A DNA stretch of 64,000 nucleotides. Origin: DATBLQ01 sp036555325. GTDB lineage: Bacteria; Pseudomonadota; Alphaproteobacteria; Rhizobiales; Aestuariivirgaceae. Below the pieces are notes generated by a model, which ran no database searches, was not told the origin of the DNA, and saw only the letters and a list, made by a program, of their open reading frames with translations. Below are positions 42,860-51,909 of this stretch, piece by piece. The position numbers were made by a program, and so were the translations under genes. Location: contig DATBLQ010000021.1 of the NCBI GenBank assembly GCA_036555325.1, forward strand, positions 1 through 64,000, in the 5' to 3' direction. Numbering within the stretch: the first letter of the stretch is position 1; each line of letters opens with the position of its first letter.

Positions 42860-44056
42860 GTGATCGCGCCCGTACTTCCCACCTATAACCGCGCACCGCT
42901 TGCTTTCGAGCGGGGAGAAGGCGCGTTCATCTATTCCACCGACGGCACTCGCTATCTCGACTTTGGCGCCGGCATTGCTGTTTCCAGCCTCGGTCACGCT
43001 CACCCTCATTTGGTGAAGGCTTTGACCGAACAGGCGGCCAAGCTTTGGCACACGTCGAATCTGTATGAGATACCGGGCCAGGAGCGACTTGCGCGGCGTC
43101 TCGTGGATGCAACCTTCGCCGAAACCGTTTTTTTCTCGAACTCCGGGGCTGAAGCTCTCGAATGTGCGATCAAGATGGCGCGCCGGTACCATTGGGCCAA
43201 AGGCGCCCCTGAGCGCTTCCGCATTATCACGTTCGAAGGCGCCTTTCATGGCCGCACCCTTGCCACCGTGTCAGCCGGCGGCCAGGCGAAATACCTGGAA
43301 GGCTTCGGGCCAAAGGTCGAAGGTTTCGATCAGGTGCCGTTCGATGACGACGAGGCGCTCAACGCATCGATCACCGATGCAACTGCGGCAATCCTTATCG
43401 AACCGATACAGGGCGAAGGCGGCATTCGCCCGGTACCGCCCGACCGTCTTCGTGCCATTCGCGAGCTCAGCAACGAGCGCGGCATTTTGTTGATCTTTGA
43501 TGAAGTGCAGTGCGGAATTGGTCGCACCGGACGGCTGTTCGCATCCGAATGGGCCGGTGTCGTTCCCGATATCATGGCGATCGCCAAGGGAATTGGTGGC
43601 GGATTTCCGATTGGCGCCTGCCTGGCGACGGAAGAGGCCGCGGCCGCCATGACTGTTGGCACTCACGGTTCGACCTTCGGCGGCAATCCTCTCGCCATGG
43701 CCGTGGGCAACGCCGTGCTCGACGTTGTTCTGGCCGACGGATTTCTGGACCACGTTCGTTCATCGGGCGTGCTTCTTGCGCAGAAACTTGCGCGCCTGAG
43801 GGATGAACACCCCGCTATCATCGAAGAGGTGCGCGGCCGCGGACTGATGCTTGGGCTGAAATGTATCCCCAAGAATGCCGATGTCATTGCCGCCTGTCAT
43901 GATCAGCGCCTTTTGACCATCGCCGCGGGCGACAATGTCGTTCGTCTTCTGCCGCCCCTCACCGTGACATCGACCGAGATTGAAGAGGCGGTGGTTCGCC
44001 TCGATCGCGCCTGCCTTCAAATGGAGAAGGCTCAAGTCGCGAAAGCCATAGCTTGA
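42860..44056 (+). CDS. argD: Acetylornithine aminotransferase
   Basis: 398-residue class III PLP aminotransferase converting N-acetylglutamate semialdehyde to N-acetylornithine. PTYNRAPLAFERGEG opens the protein; FSNSGAEALECAIKMARR, ITFEGAFHGRTLAT, IFDEVQCGIGRTG and AIAKGIGGGFPIGAC (PLP Lys) follow. It starts with GTG and has only a weak ribosome site, following a hairpin leader. argF follows after eight bases. Confidence 0.94.
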   Translation: MIAPVLPTYNRAPLAFERGEGAFIYSTDGTRYLDFGAGIAVSSLGHAHPHLVKALTEQAAKLWHTSNLYEIPGQERLARRLVDATFAETVFFSNSGAEALECAIKMARRYHWAKGAPERFRIITFEGAFHGRTLATVSAGGQAKYLEGFGPKVEGFDQVPFDDDEALNASITDATAAILIEPIQGEGGIRPVPPDRLRAIRELSNERGILLIFDEVQCGIGRTGRLFASEWAGVVPDIMAIAKGIGGGFPIGACLATEEAAAAMTVGTHGSTFGGNPLAMAVGNAVLDVVLADGFLDHVRSSGVLLAQKLARLRDEHPAIIEEVRGRGLMLGLKCIPKNADVIAACHDQRLLTIAAGDNVVRLLPPLTVTSTEIEEAVVRLDRACLQMEKAQVAKAIA

Positions 44057-44064
44057 GACTTGCC

Positions 44065-45009
44065 ATGGCTCGGCCGCAGCATTTTCTCGATCTTTCGGAT
44101 TTCGATTCATCGCAGCTTCGCTCTATTCTCAAATTTGGGCGCTCCATGAAGGAGGCCCGTCGGGGCAGGCCGCGAGGAGCCCCTGAAGTGACGAGACCTC
44201 TGGACGGGCGGGTTTTGGCCATGATTTTTGAGCGGCCTTCCACTCGCACTCGCGTCTCCTTCGATGTCGCCATGCGTCAGATGGGTGGCGAGACCGTTGT
44301 TCTCACCGCTGCCGAGATGCAGCTTGATCGCGGCGAGACCATTGCCGATACGGCGCGTGTGCTGTCGCGCTACGTCGACGCCATCATGATACGGGCGACC
44401 AAGCATGAAGCTCTGCTGGAGCTTGCTCGTCACGCAACGGTTCCGGTGATCAATGGCTTGACCGATCGGTCGCATCCCTGCCAGGTCATGGCCGACCTTC
44501 TTACCCTCGAGGAAAAAAAGGGAAGACTTGACAATCTCGTCGTCGCCTGGTGCGGCGACAGCTGCAACGTGACGAATTCATGGATTCATGCCGCCGGCAA
44601 GTTCGGTTTCGCTTTGCGCGTCGCAAGTCCTGAGCCCTTGCAGCCGGAAAAATCGCTTCTCGACTGGGCCCAGGCTATCAAGGCGAATGTCCGCGTCACC
44701 GCCGATCCGGCGGAAGCTGTGAAGGAGGCCGACTGCGTCATCGCCGACACCTGGGTGTCCATGAACGTCGCCGATACCGCCAATCGCCACAATTTGCTGA
44801 AACCCTATCAGGTGGATGCGGAATTGATGAAGCTCGCCAAGAAGGATGCCATATTCATGCATTGCCTCCCCGCCCACCGGGGTGAGGAAGTAACCGCCGC
44901 GGTGATCGATGGACCGCAGTCGGTGGTCTTCGATGAGGCCGAGAATCGCCTGCACATTCAGAAGAGCATTCTTGCCTTCTGTCTCGACAGCGGGCGTGAT
45001 GTTCAATGA
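44065..45009 (+). CDS. argF: Ornithine carbamoyltransferase
   Basis: 314 residues; makes citrulline from ornithine and carbamoyl phosphate. Carbamoyl-phosphate site FERPSTRTRVSF, then TDRSHPCQVMADL, WCGDSCNVTNSW and the ornithine-site HCLPAHRGEEV are present. I chose ATG 44065; a TTG at 44053 is in frame. The stop overlaps hslO (ATGA). argD-argF adjacency with argB and argE elsewhere in the window covers much of the arginine pathway. Confidence 0.96.
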   Translation: MARPQHFLDLSDFDSSQLRSILKFGRSMKEARRGRPRGAPEVTRPLDGRVLAMIFERPSTRTRVSFDVAMRQMGGETVVLTAAEMQLDRGETIADTARVLSRYVDAIMIRATKHEALLELARHATVPVINGLTDRSHPCQVMADLLTLEEKKGRLDNLVVAWCGDSCNVTNSWIHAAGKFGFALRVASPEPLQPEKSLLDWAQAIKANVRVTADPAEAVKEADCVIADTWVSMNVADTANRHNLLKPYQVDAELMKLAKKDAIFMHCLPAHRGEEVTAAVIDGPQSVVFDEAENRLHIQKSILAFCLDSGRDVQ

Positions 45010-45962
45010 TGGAAACGCCCGATGATTTGGTCCAGCCCTTCGAGATAAAGCCTCTCGGAGTCCGCGGACGTTTGGTGCGCTTGGGCTCGGCGGTCGATGA
45101 CATCCTTCACCGCCATGACTATCCTCCCCCGGTTTCCGCCCTGCTGGGTGAGGCGATTGCCCTTACGGCCATGCTCGGCTCCGCCTTGAAGTTTGAAGGC
45201 AAATTCATTCTCCAGGCCAAGGGCGATGGCCCGGTCGACATCTTGGTTGCCGACTACTCGACCTCGGGCGGCATGCGCGGCTATGCACGGTTTGATTCTC
45301 TTGTCGCCGACAAGCTCTCCGGTACCAGCGATGAGTTGCCTGCCAATCTGCTTGGCAATGGCCATCTGGCCATGACCATCGACCAGGGAACCGACATGGA
45401 GCGCTACCAAGGCATTGTCGCGCTGGAGGGGCGTTCGTTGAGCGAAGTCGCGCATGAATATTTTCAGCGGTCCGAGCAGATTCCAACTCGTGTCATGCTC
45501 GCCGCCGGACCTCTCATGGGACGCGGCCGGTCGGCGCGCGAAGCCTGGCGGGCCGGCGGTATACTCATCCAGCATCTGCCGCAGACCGGTCCTTCCAGTC
45601 CCTTGCGCCTTTCTTCTGGTGATGCGCCTGCAGGCGCCATCGAACCTCACCTGGAAGACGACCGCTGGATCGAAGCGCGTCTCTTGGCCGATACGGTCGA
45701 GGAGCATGAACTGCTCGACCCCACGATCAGCCCTGAGCGGCTTCTTTACCGCCTGTTTCATGAACGCGGAGTGACTATTTATCGGGCACAGGCCGTGAAA
45801 AGCGAATGCACCTGCTCACGCGAACGCATCGCCGCTGTTCTTAAAGGCTTCGCTCGAACAGAACGTGAAGAAATGAGACAGGGCAATCTGATCAACGTCA
45901 CCTGCGAGTTTTGCTCCACCCGCTACAGCTTCACTCTCGAAGAGATTGAGAATTTGAGCTGA
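45006..45962 (+). CDS. hslO: Redox-regulated chaperone Hsp33
   Basis: 318 residues. N-terminal substrate-binding domain, and a zinc/redox switch made of Cys268-x-Cys270 (SECTCSRER) and Cys300-x2-Cys303 (CEFCS). Oxidation releases zinc and activates holdase function. Coupling to argF by an ATGA overlap is often seen in rhizobia-like genomes. It converges with argE, six bases apart. Confidence 0.95.
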   Translation: MMETPDDLVQPFEIKPLGVRGRLVRLGSAVDDILHRHDYPPPVSALLGEAIALTAMLGSALKFEGKFILQAKGDGPVDILVADYSTSGGMRGYARFDSLVADKLSGTSDELPANLLGNGHLAMTIDQGTDMERYQGIVALEGRSLSEVAHEYFQRSEQIPTRVMLAAGPLMGRGRSAREAWRAGGILIQHLPQTGPSSPLRLSSGDAPAGAIEPHLEDDRWIEARLLADTVEEHELLDPTISPERLLYRLFHERGVTIYRAQAVKSECTCSRERIAAVLKGFARTEREEMRQGNLINVTCEFCSTRYSFTLEEIENLS

Positions 45963-45968
45963 GGGCGT

Positions 45969-47138
45969 TCACCCCGCGTTGGCAGCGCAATAGTGGGCCA
46001 GTCGGCGCATGAACTCCTCGCATCGTTCAAGCTCGGAAAGTGAGATGAACTCATCGGGCTTGTGCGCCTGATCGATCGAGCCCGGCCCGCAAACGATTGC
46101 GGGGATACCCGCCTCCTGGAACAGGCCGGCTTCGGTTCCATAAGAAACCACCCCGGTCGCGTTTTCCTTCGTCAGCTGCAGTGCCAGTCCTTCTGCCAAC
46201 GAAGCTTGCTCTGGCTTGAGTCCGGGAACGATGTTGATCAGTTTGGTGGCAATGCCAGTCTCCAGGGAAATCATTTTCATGGCCGGCAGAAGCGCGTCCG
46301 CCGCGGCCCTTAAACGCCGCGGCACTTCGTCCGGGTCTTCTCCCGGGACGAGCCGCGTCTCCCACACGAATTTGCAGTGGCGGGGCACGATGTTCTTTGC
46401 CGTTCCGCCGGCGATGGTGCCAACATGCACTGTGGTGTAGGGCGGATCGAAACCCAAGGCGGAAAGCCCGCGCGCCTTGAGCTCATCTGCTATTCGGCTG
46501 AGTTCATGTATGAGCTCGCCGGCCATCATGATGGCGTTCACGCCCTGATGCGCCGAGCTCGAATGTGCTTCATGGCCCGTGACCTCTGTTTCGAACGACA
46601 AAGCCGTCTTGTGCGCGTTGACCACCCGCATCTGCGTCGGCTCACCCACGATAACCGCTTGCGGTGCCGGCAGATGCGCTCCCATATGCTGTATCAGGGG
46701 CCGTACTCCACGGCATCCCACTTCCTCATCGCAGGAGAGGGCGAGATGGATGGGCCGCTTGAGCCTGGCTTCGACAAACATCGGTATCGACGCCAAAGCC
46801 ACCGCGATAAATCCCTTCATGTCCGCCGCCCCGCGGCCATAGAGGAGCCCCTTGCGCTCCGTCACCTTGAAGGGATCGCTGCTCCAGGCTTGCCCGTCGA
46901 CCGGCACCACATCGGTATGCCCCGACAGGACGATGCCGCCGGCGATATCCGGGCCGATCGTGGCGTAAAGGTTCGTCTTGCTGCCGCTCTCATAATCCAC
47001 CCTGATACTGTCAACGCCTTGCCTGTCGAGGAAGTCTTCCACGAAGTCGATGAGGCCAAGATTGCTGTTGCGACTCGTCGTATCGAAGGAAACAAGACGT
47101 TTGAGCAGGTCAAGGGAGCTGAGGTCGGAAACTGCCAT
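45969..47138 (-). CDS. argE: Acetylornithine deacetylase
   Basis: 389-residue M20 metallopeptidase releasing ornithine from N-acetylornithine. SLDLLKRLVSFDTTSRNSN, the metal motif LSGHTDVVPVDG, GRGAADMKGF, SCDEEVGCRG and YGTEAGLFQEAG are typical of ArgE. The start at 47138 is the first giving the family N-terminus; the frame stays open upstream through apaG but that part is out-of-frame apaG. apaG precedes it by 26 bases. Confidence 0.94.
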   Translation of the reverse strand: MAVSDLSSLDLLKRLVSFDTTSRNSNLGLIDFVEDFLDRQGVDSIRVDYESGSKTNLYATIGPDIAGGIVLSGHTDVVPVDGQAWSSDPFKVTERKGLLYGRGAADMKGFIAVALASIPMFVEARLKRPIHLALSCDEEVGCRGVRPLIQHMGAHLPAPQAVIVGEPTQMRVVNAHKTALSFETEVTGHEAHSSSAHQGVNAIMMAGELIHELSRIADELKARGLSALGFDPPYTTVHVGTIAGGTAKNIVPRHCKFVWETRLVPGEDPDEVPRRLRAAADALLPAMKMISLETGIATKLINIVPGLKPEQASLAEGLALQLTKENATGVVSYGTEAGLFQEAGIPAIVCGPGSIDQAHKPDEFISLSELERCEEFMRRLAHYCAANAG

Positions 47139-47164
47139 CGGGCGGATATAGCAGGCCGTCTTGC

Positions 47165-47557
47165 TCAGTGCACCTGTTTCGCCGCATAGGGGCTGTCGAG
47201 CGAAAAGGCAGGGATTTCCACGTTGATGGGTTCCCCTTGTGCCGTTTCCATTTGATAGGAGCCGACCATGAAACCGGAAGGCGTCGGCAGCGGCGCACCC
47301 GAAGTATACTCGAAGCTGTCGCCCGGTTTGAGCGTCGGTTGTTCGCCAACCACCCCCGCCCCGCGAACCTCTTGAACCTGACCCTTGCCGTCGGTGATGC
47401 GCCAGTAGCGGGTTTTGAGCGTTACCGTTTCTTCCGACTGGTTCTCGATGGTGATTGTATAAGCCCAAACATAGTACCCTTCGTCCGGCTGCGATTGCTC
47501 CTCCAGAAAGGCTGGTTTCACAGTTATGCGGATAGAACGTGTCGTTCGTTGATACAT
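47165..47557 (-). CDS. apaG: ApaG family protein
   Basis: 130-residue fibronectin III-like beta protein. VKPAFLEEQSQPDEGYYVWAYTI (in part), LKTRYWRITDGKGQVQEVRG and GFMVGSYQM define ApaG, linked in enterobacteria to Co/Mg resistance and found as a domain in some F-box and polymerase-interacting proteins. Exact role unknown. Alone with argE on the minus strand; the 234 bases between its start and the dCTP deaminase contain a TATAAT at 47764-47769 serving the latter. Confidence 0.93.
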   Translation of the reverse strand: MYQRTTRSIRITVKPAFLEEQSQPDEGYYVWAYTITIENQSEETVTLKTRYWRITDGKGQVQEVRGAGVVGEQPTLKPGDSFEYTSGAPLPTPSGFMVGSYQMETAQGEPINVEIPAFSLDSPYAAKQVH

Positions 47558-47791
47558 GGCACCGGATCTTATACCGACAGGCCGCTTTTTCCACTCCTCG
47601 AAAAGTGCCTGCGCGTATGAAAAATTCTAAAGATGCGTCACAACCCTGCGGCTGCCACATCTATGCGCGTTATCCACGCAATTAACAGTCCTCCGTCCAC
47701 GAATCCCACAGCCACCAGGGATTGATCAATTGCCTGGAGCCGGTAAGTGTTGCAGAAAATTGTTATAATGGACGCAACGGGATAGGTTGAT

Positions 47792-48976
47792 ATGAGTGAA
47801 AAGAACGGATTGCCTCTTTTCCCTGCGGATCACGATGACGAGCCGCCCTCCAACGTCGTCGCTCTGCGCAACACAGGCATTCTGCCTGCGCAGCAGATCC
47901 AGGAATTGATTGGTGGCAAGAGTATCGTAGGCACTCCTGAGTCGATCACCTCAGATCAGATACAGCCGGCGAGCCTCGACCTCCGACTGGGGACCCAGGC
48001 ATTCCGTGTTCGCGCAAGTTTTCTGCCTGGCCCGAATTCTGCCGTCATGGAGCGCGTGACAAGACTGGAGGGTTCACCCATAGACCTTTCCGCCGGTGCG
48101 GTCTTTGAAAGGGGCGTAGTTTATGTCGCCAAGCTGATGGAAAACGTCGACTTGGGAAGCGACATCGAGGGGACTGCCAATCCGAAAAGCTCGACGGGCC
48201 GGCTGGACGTTCTGACCAGGTTGATTACCGACAAGGCGACGGCCTTTGATCGAATTCCTGCCGGGCACAAGGGACCCCTCTATGTGGAAGTCGCCCCTCT
48301 GACATTCAGTATTGTCGTTCGCAAAGGTTCGCGCCTGAACCAGGTGCGGCTGTCGCGCGGACGGCGCGCAATGGCCCCCGCAACAAAAATCCAACAGGAG
48401 TACGAGGAGGGAAGGCTGGTGAGTGTCGATGGAGAACCTCTGCCTCTAAGGCAGGGTCTTGTCCCGGTCACTGTGGATCTTGTTGGCAGCGGGCGGGGGT
48501 CCGTCATTGGCTACAAGGCAAAGCACGGCACCAACACCATCGACGTCGATCGGGTCAACCACTATGACCCTCGCGAGTACTGGGAAAAGATCACAAGCGA
48601 CGGAGGCCGGCTCTCTCTCGATCCGGACAGCTTCTATATCCTTGCAACGCGAGAGCAAGTTGGCGTCCCGCCTCGTTTGGCTGCCGAAATGATTCCCTTC
48701 GATCCCAATTCTGGCGAGTTTCGTATCCACTATGCCGGCTTCTTCGATCCGGGGTTTGGATGGCGCGATGGACGCGCTCAAGGCAGCAGAGCCGTGCTGG
48801 AAGTTCGAGCCCACGGAGTGCCCTTCATCCTGGAACACGGCCAGCATGTCGGATGGCTTCGGTACAGCGAAGTTTTGGGCGGCAAGCCCGACAGGCTCTA
48901 TGGCGAGGGCATCGCCTCGAATTACCAAGGACAAGGTGTGGCACTCGCCAAACATTTCAAGACATGGCCCGATTAG
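47792..48976 (+). CDS. dcd: dCTP deaminase, double-length alphaproteobacterial type
   Basis: 394 residues, about twice the E. coli Dcd. ILPAQQIQELI, QIQPASLDLRLG and NPKSSTGRLDVLTR (with the Ser/Arg active-site pattern) mark the first dUTPase-like domain; a second copy-like half runs from about 225, with SFYILATREQVGVPP, MIPFDPNSGEFRIHYAGFFDPGFG and a C-terminal LYGEGIASNYQGQG. It deaminates dCTP to supply dUTP for thymidylate synthesis. A TATAAT box at 47764 lies 28 bases before the ATG, with no good -35. Confidence 0.9.
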   Translation: MSEKNGLPLFPADHDDEPPSNVVALRNTGILPAQQIQELIGGKSIVGTPESITSDQIQPASLDLRLGTQAFRVRASFLPGPNSAVMERVTRLEGSPIDLSAGAVFERGVVYVAKLMENVDLGSDIEGTANPKSSTGRLDVLTRLITDKATAFDRIPAGHKGPLYVEVAPLTFSIVVRKGSRLNQVRLSRGRRAMAPATKIQQEYEEGRLVSVDGEPLPLRQGLVPVTVDLVGSGRGSVIGYKAKHGTNTIDVDRVNHYDPREYWEKITSDGGRLSLDPDSFYILATREQVGVPPRLAAEMIPFDPNSGEFRIHYAGFFDPGFGWRDGRAQGSRAVLEVRAHGVPFILEHGQHVGWLRYSEVLGGKPDRLYGEGIASNYQGQGVALAKHFKTWPD

Positions 48977-48988
48977 CGGCCCCGGCAC

Positions 48989-50983
48989 CTATGGAGGCAT
49001 TGTGCGCAATTGGCTGCCCGCCCCGCGCTGATCCGGCGCCTTACGGTGTCCCTCTGTGAGGAGCGAATTTTTTCTGCTAGAACCGCCTCTCGCGTAGGCG
49101 CGCGGGCGTAGTTCAGTGGTAGAACGCAAGCTTCCCAAGCTTGATGTCGAGGGTTCGATCCCCTTCGCCCGCTCCAGCTTTCCCGTCTTGCGTTGCGCCA
49201 ATCCATGCTCGGTCTTGTTCCAATGATAAGGCCGGCGCATGAACTCCCACACGGCGAGCCAAGCGGCGATAGAGATCAGCAACCAATAGAAGGGCATCGT
49301 CAGCGTCGACAGCATCATGCCCTTGAAGCGCCGTTGCTGGATTCCCTTCACTTGGCATGCAACCGCCGTCCAATAGCCGCCGATGCAAACGACGGCACTG
49401 AGCCCGGTCGCCGCCGAGACAAAAAAATCGCCTCCGTGTGACTCCCCGCTCGTTCTTAACAGCACCCAAACCACCAATGCCGGAAAAAATGGGTGTACCA
49501 ACGGCGAAACCACCATGCCGACCAGCTGCACGATCACGATGAAGAATCGATAAGCGCCGAGATCATGCAACAGCTGTCTCGGATGTCGCAGATGGACCAA
49601 CGTGGTCTGAAGCCAACCCTTCATCCAGCGCGACCGTTGGCGCATCCAGTTGGATAGAGATGTGTTTGCCTCCTCCAGGGTGCTGGCGGCGAATGTATCC
49701 ACCTCAAATCCGCAGCGTGCCAGTCTCAGGCCAAGATCGGCGTCTTCAGTGACGTTGAATGGGTCCCACGCGCCCACATCTCGCAGGATGTCGGTGCGAA
49801 AGTGGTTGGACGTGCCGCCCAGGGGAATGGGCCACCGCTCGAAGCCGAATGCCGGCAGAACGACATCGAACAGGGCGGCGTATTCGATGAGAAACTGTTT
49901 GGCGAGCCAGTTCTGATGCGTGCGCTCGAAGGTGAGCCTTGCCTGCAGGCAGGCGAGTCTCGCAGGTGCGGCGGCGAAGATTTCCGCAGCCCGGCGCAAT
50001 TGCCCGGGTTGGGGAACATCCTCTGCGTCAAAGACGGTCAACAGCTCGCCCCGCGCATAGTAGAGCGCGTATTTGAGCGCTCGCGGTTTGGTTTGCGGGA
50101 GACCTTTGGGAACGATGATCGTTTCGTAGGGCTGAGCCAGATCGAGATTCGCGACTGCCCGCCGCATCTCTTGATCTTCCTCCTCCAAAATCAATTTGAT
50201 GTCGAGACGATCTGCCGGATAGTCCAGCCTGTTGAGGGCGCCGATAAGCTTGCGCAACGATTTCGTTTCGCGGAACATCGGCACGAGCACCGTATAAATC
50301 GGGAGTTCGTTGGCCTTGAGCCTCGTCCGCGGCCGCTCCGTTGCTTGCCGAAGATTGCCAAGCGTGACGAGCCTTACAGATATCACTGCCAGATAGCCAA
50401 GTGAGATGAGCAGTCCAGCCAGCGCCCCTAGAATATCAATTGATGCTATGAGACCGGCGATCGCCAGTATGGCCGCAAGGCAGATTGAGCATTTTCGGCC
50501 CCGGCCCCCCTCGCTGCGGGCCGAGAAAATTGGATGTCTTCGTTCAAGCTGCGTTGTGGCGCGCGAAATGAGCCATTTTCCGAATGCGATTTGCAAGGCC
50601 CGGGATAAATCTCTCCTCCCGGCCACAGCGCCAACCGCATGGCCTGCCTCTCGCGCCGAGGCGATCGAAAGCTCATCCGTTGCCACGATAAAAGGCTCTG
50701 GACTGAGATGTCGGATCGGCAGATACCGGTCTTGCAGTGCCGGTCCGATTTCCTCGTTCCGTAGTTGCCGGCAGGCGGTGATGAGATCTGCGAGGCCTAG
50801 GATGCCGATTTCGCCAGGAGACGATGTTGGCCGGTATGTGGCTGGCTCAGCCGGTTTTGGCCCGAATGTTGACGTCGTCTTTTGTTCCGGTGACCGAATG
50901 TCACCGACCGTTCCGCTATTGGTTCTGGCCACCGGCGCCCCCGCCTCGACACAACCCAAAATAAGCAACAGGTTGTAGCTCAA
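48989..50983 (-). CDS. Family 2 glycosyltransferase with N-terminal regulatory-like region
   Basis: 664 residues in frame. A soluble N-terminal part (about 55-155) resembles the GspE/MshEN-type region fused to some rhizobial glycosyltransferases; two spans follow at about 167-205. The GT2 core has YTVLVPMFRET, metal-binding DAED (319-322), catalytic TED (412-414) and the processive-type QRSRW (449-453), then about four more spans. The family tail RRPYHWNKTEHGL ends near residue 595, but the frame continues; residues about 603-628 are read antisense through tRNA-Gly. The initiation codon would be TTG at 50983 and is uncertain. Product polysaccharide unknown. Confidence 0.8.
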   Translation of the reverse strand: MSYNLLLILGCVEAGAPVARTNSGTVGDIRSPEQKTTSTFGPKPAEPATYRPTSSPGEIGILGLADLITACRQLRNEEIGPALQDRYLPIRHLSPEPFIVATDELSIASAREAGHAVGAVAGRRDLSRALQIAFGKWLISRATTQLERRHPIFSARSEGGRGRKCSICLAAILAIAGLIASIDILGALAGLLISLGYLAVISVRLVTLGNLRQATERPRTRLKANELPIYTVLVPMFRETKSLRKLIGALNRLDYPADRLDIKLILEEEDQEMRRAVANLDLAQPYETIIVPKGLPQTKPRALKYALYYARGELLTVFDAEDVPQPGQLRRAAEIFAAAPARLACLQARLTFERTHQNWLAKQFLIEYAALFDVVLPAFGFERWPIPLGGTSNHFRTDILRDVGAWDPFNVTEDADLGLRLARCGFEVDTFAASTLEEANTSLSNWMRQRSRWMKGWLQTTLVHLRHPRQLLHDLGAYRFFIVIVQLVGMVVSPLVHPFFPALVVWVLLRTSGESHGGDFFVSAATGLSAVVCIGGYWTAVACQVKGIQQRRFKGMMLSTLTMPFYWLLISIAAWLAVWEFMRRPYHWNKTEHGLAQRKTGKLERAKGIEPSTSSLGSLRSTTELRPRAYARGGSSRKNSLLTEGHRKAPDQRGAGSQLRTMPP
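49102..49176 (+). tRNA. tRNA-Gly (anticodon CCC)
   Basis: Complete 75-base cloverleaf: acceptor GCGGGCG/CGCCCGC, D arm GTTC/GAAC, anticodon stem CAAGC/GCTTG around loop TTCCCAA, T arm GAGGG/CCCTT with TTCGATC, and an encoded CCA. Anticodon CCC reads GGG. It lies inside the 3' part of the opposing glycosyltransferase frame. Confidence 0.96.
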
Positions 50984-51045
50984 CTTATACGCGAATGCAG
51001 GAAATGCAACAGGAGATCGTCAAAGAAGTACCGAGGTTGCGGATT

Positions 51046-51909
51046 ATGATTCCCGCGCTCGTTGCTGCCGGCCTTATGGCTTGCACCGCCGCCGTCGCGC
51101 AGGAGACAGGAAAGCAGCAGCCACAGACCCCCGCCGAAACGGGTGATTATCCCGTACCCTTGTTCCGCCACATCGATCCGGGCCGTCCCTTGCCCGACCT
51201 TAAGGTGGTGGAGTCGCTGCGTATTGCTGTCGATGAGGATTTCCCGCCCTTCAGCTACAAGGAGAGTTCCGGCGCCCTGAACGGCTTCAACATCGCCATT
51301 GCCAATTCCATTTGCGAGGATCTGCGGCTGAGCTGCGAATTCTCCGCAAGGCCCTGGGTCGACCTGATGCCTGCCCTTGAGCGCGGCGAAGTCGATGCGG
51401 TGATCGCCGGGATAAACGTGACCGAACAGTCGGTCGAAACGGCCGATTTCACTGGAGCCTACTACCGCTCCCTAGCGCGCTTCGCGGTCAGAAAACAAAA
51501 TCCGATCGTCAAGGCCGATATGCGCAGCCTTGCCGGCAAACGCATCGGCGTGGTCAAGTCAACTGCCCATGAAGCCTGGATCAACCAATATTTTCCGCGC
51601 TCCAATATCCGGCCCTTCGCCACCAACCTCGAAGCGCTGGAAGCATTGCGCAGCGGAGTCGTCGATACGTTCTTCGGTGACGCGCTGCAGATCATGTTCT
51701 GGCTCACCGGCAGCGCGTCGCAGGGCTGTTGCCGGTTTGTCAGCGGCGGGTATAACGATCCCGCCTACTTCAGCCACGGCATGGCCATCGCGGTGAAACG
51801 CGGCAACACCGAATTGCGCGATGTTCTGGATTACGGCCTCGACCGGCTCCAGTCCTCGGGCAACTACGCTGCAATCTTCCGGCGCTATTTTCCGATGAGT
51901 CCCTATTGA
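51046..51909 (+). CDS. Orphan amino-acid-type (family 3) extracellular solute-binding protein
   Basis: 287 residues with a signal peptide (MIPALVAAGLMACTAAVAQ). SBP_bac_3 motifs: LRIAVDEDFPPFSYKESSG, GFNIAIANSICEDL, DAVIAGINVTEQSVE and GKRIGVVKSTAHEAW. The start at 51046 has GAGG nine bases upstream; an in-frame ATG at 50995 would place extra residues before the signal. No permease or ATPase is adjacent, so it either uses a distant transporter or serves as a sensor. Divergent from the glycosyltransferase; its 3' end overlaps the convergent helicase by seven bases. Confidence 0.85.
   Translation: MIPALVAAGLMACTAAVAQETGKQQPQTPAETGDYPVPLFRHIDPGRPLPDLKVVESLRIAVDEDFPPFSYKESSGALNGFNIAIANSICEDLRLSCEFSARPWVDLMPALERGEVDAVIAGINVTEQSVETADFTGAYYRSLARFAVRKQNPIVKADMRSLAGKRIGVVKSTAHEAWINQYFPRSNIRPFATNLEALEALRSGVVDTFFGDALQIMFWLTGSASQGCCRFVSGGYNDPAYFSHGMAIAVKRGNTELRDVLDYGLDRLQSSGNYAAIFRRYFPMSPY

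Noticed and set aside
42703..42888. 61-codon frame as an argD leader peptide
   Set aside because: It starts upstream of the predicted promoter, runs past the hairpin into argD and has no arginine run suited to attenuation.
47139..47660. Long N-terminal extension of argE (563-codon frame)
   Set aside because: The added part is apaG read in another frame; the family N-terminus begins at 47138.
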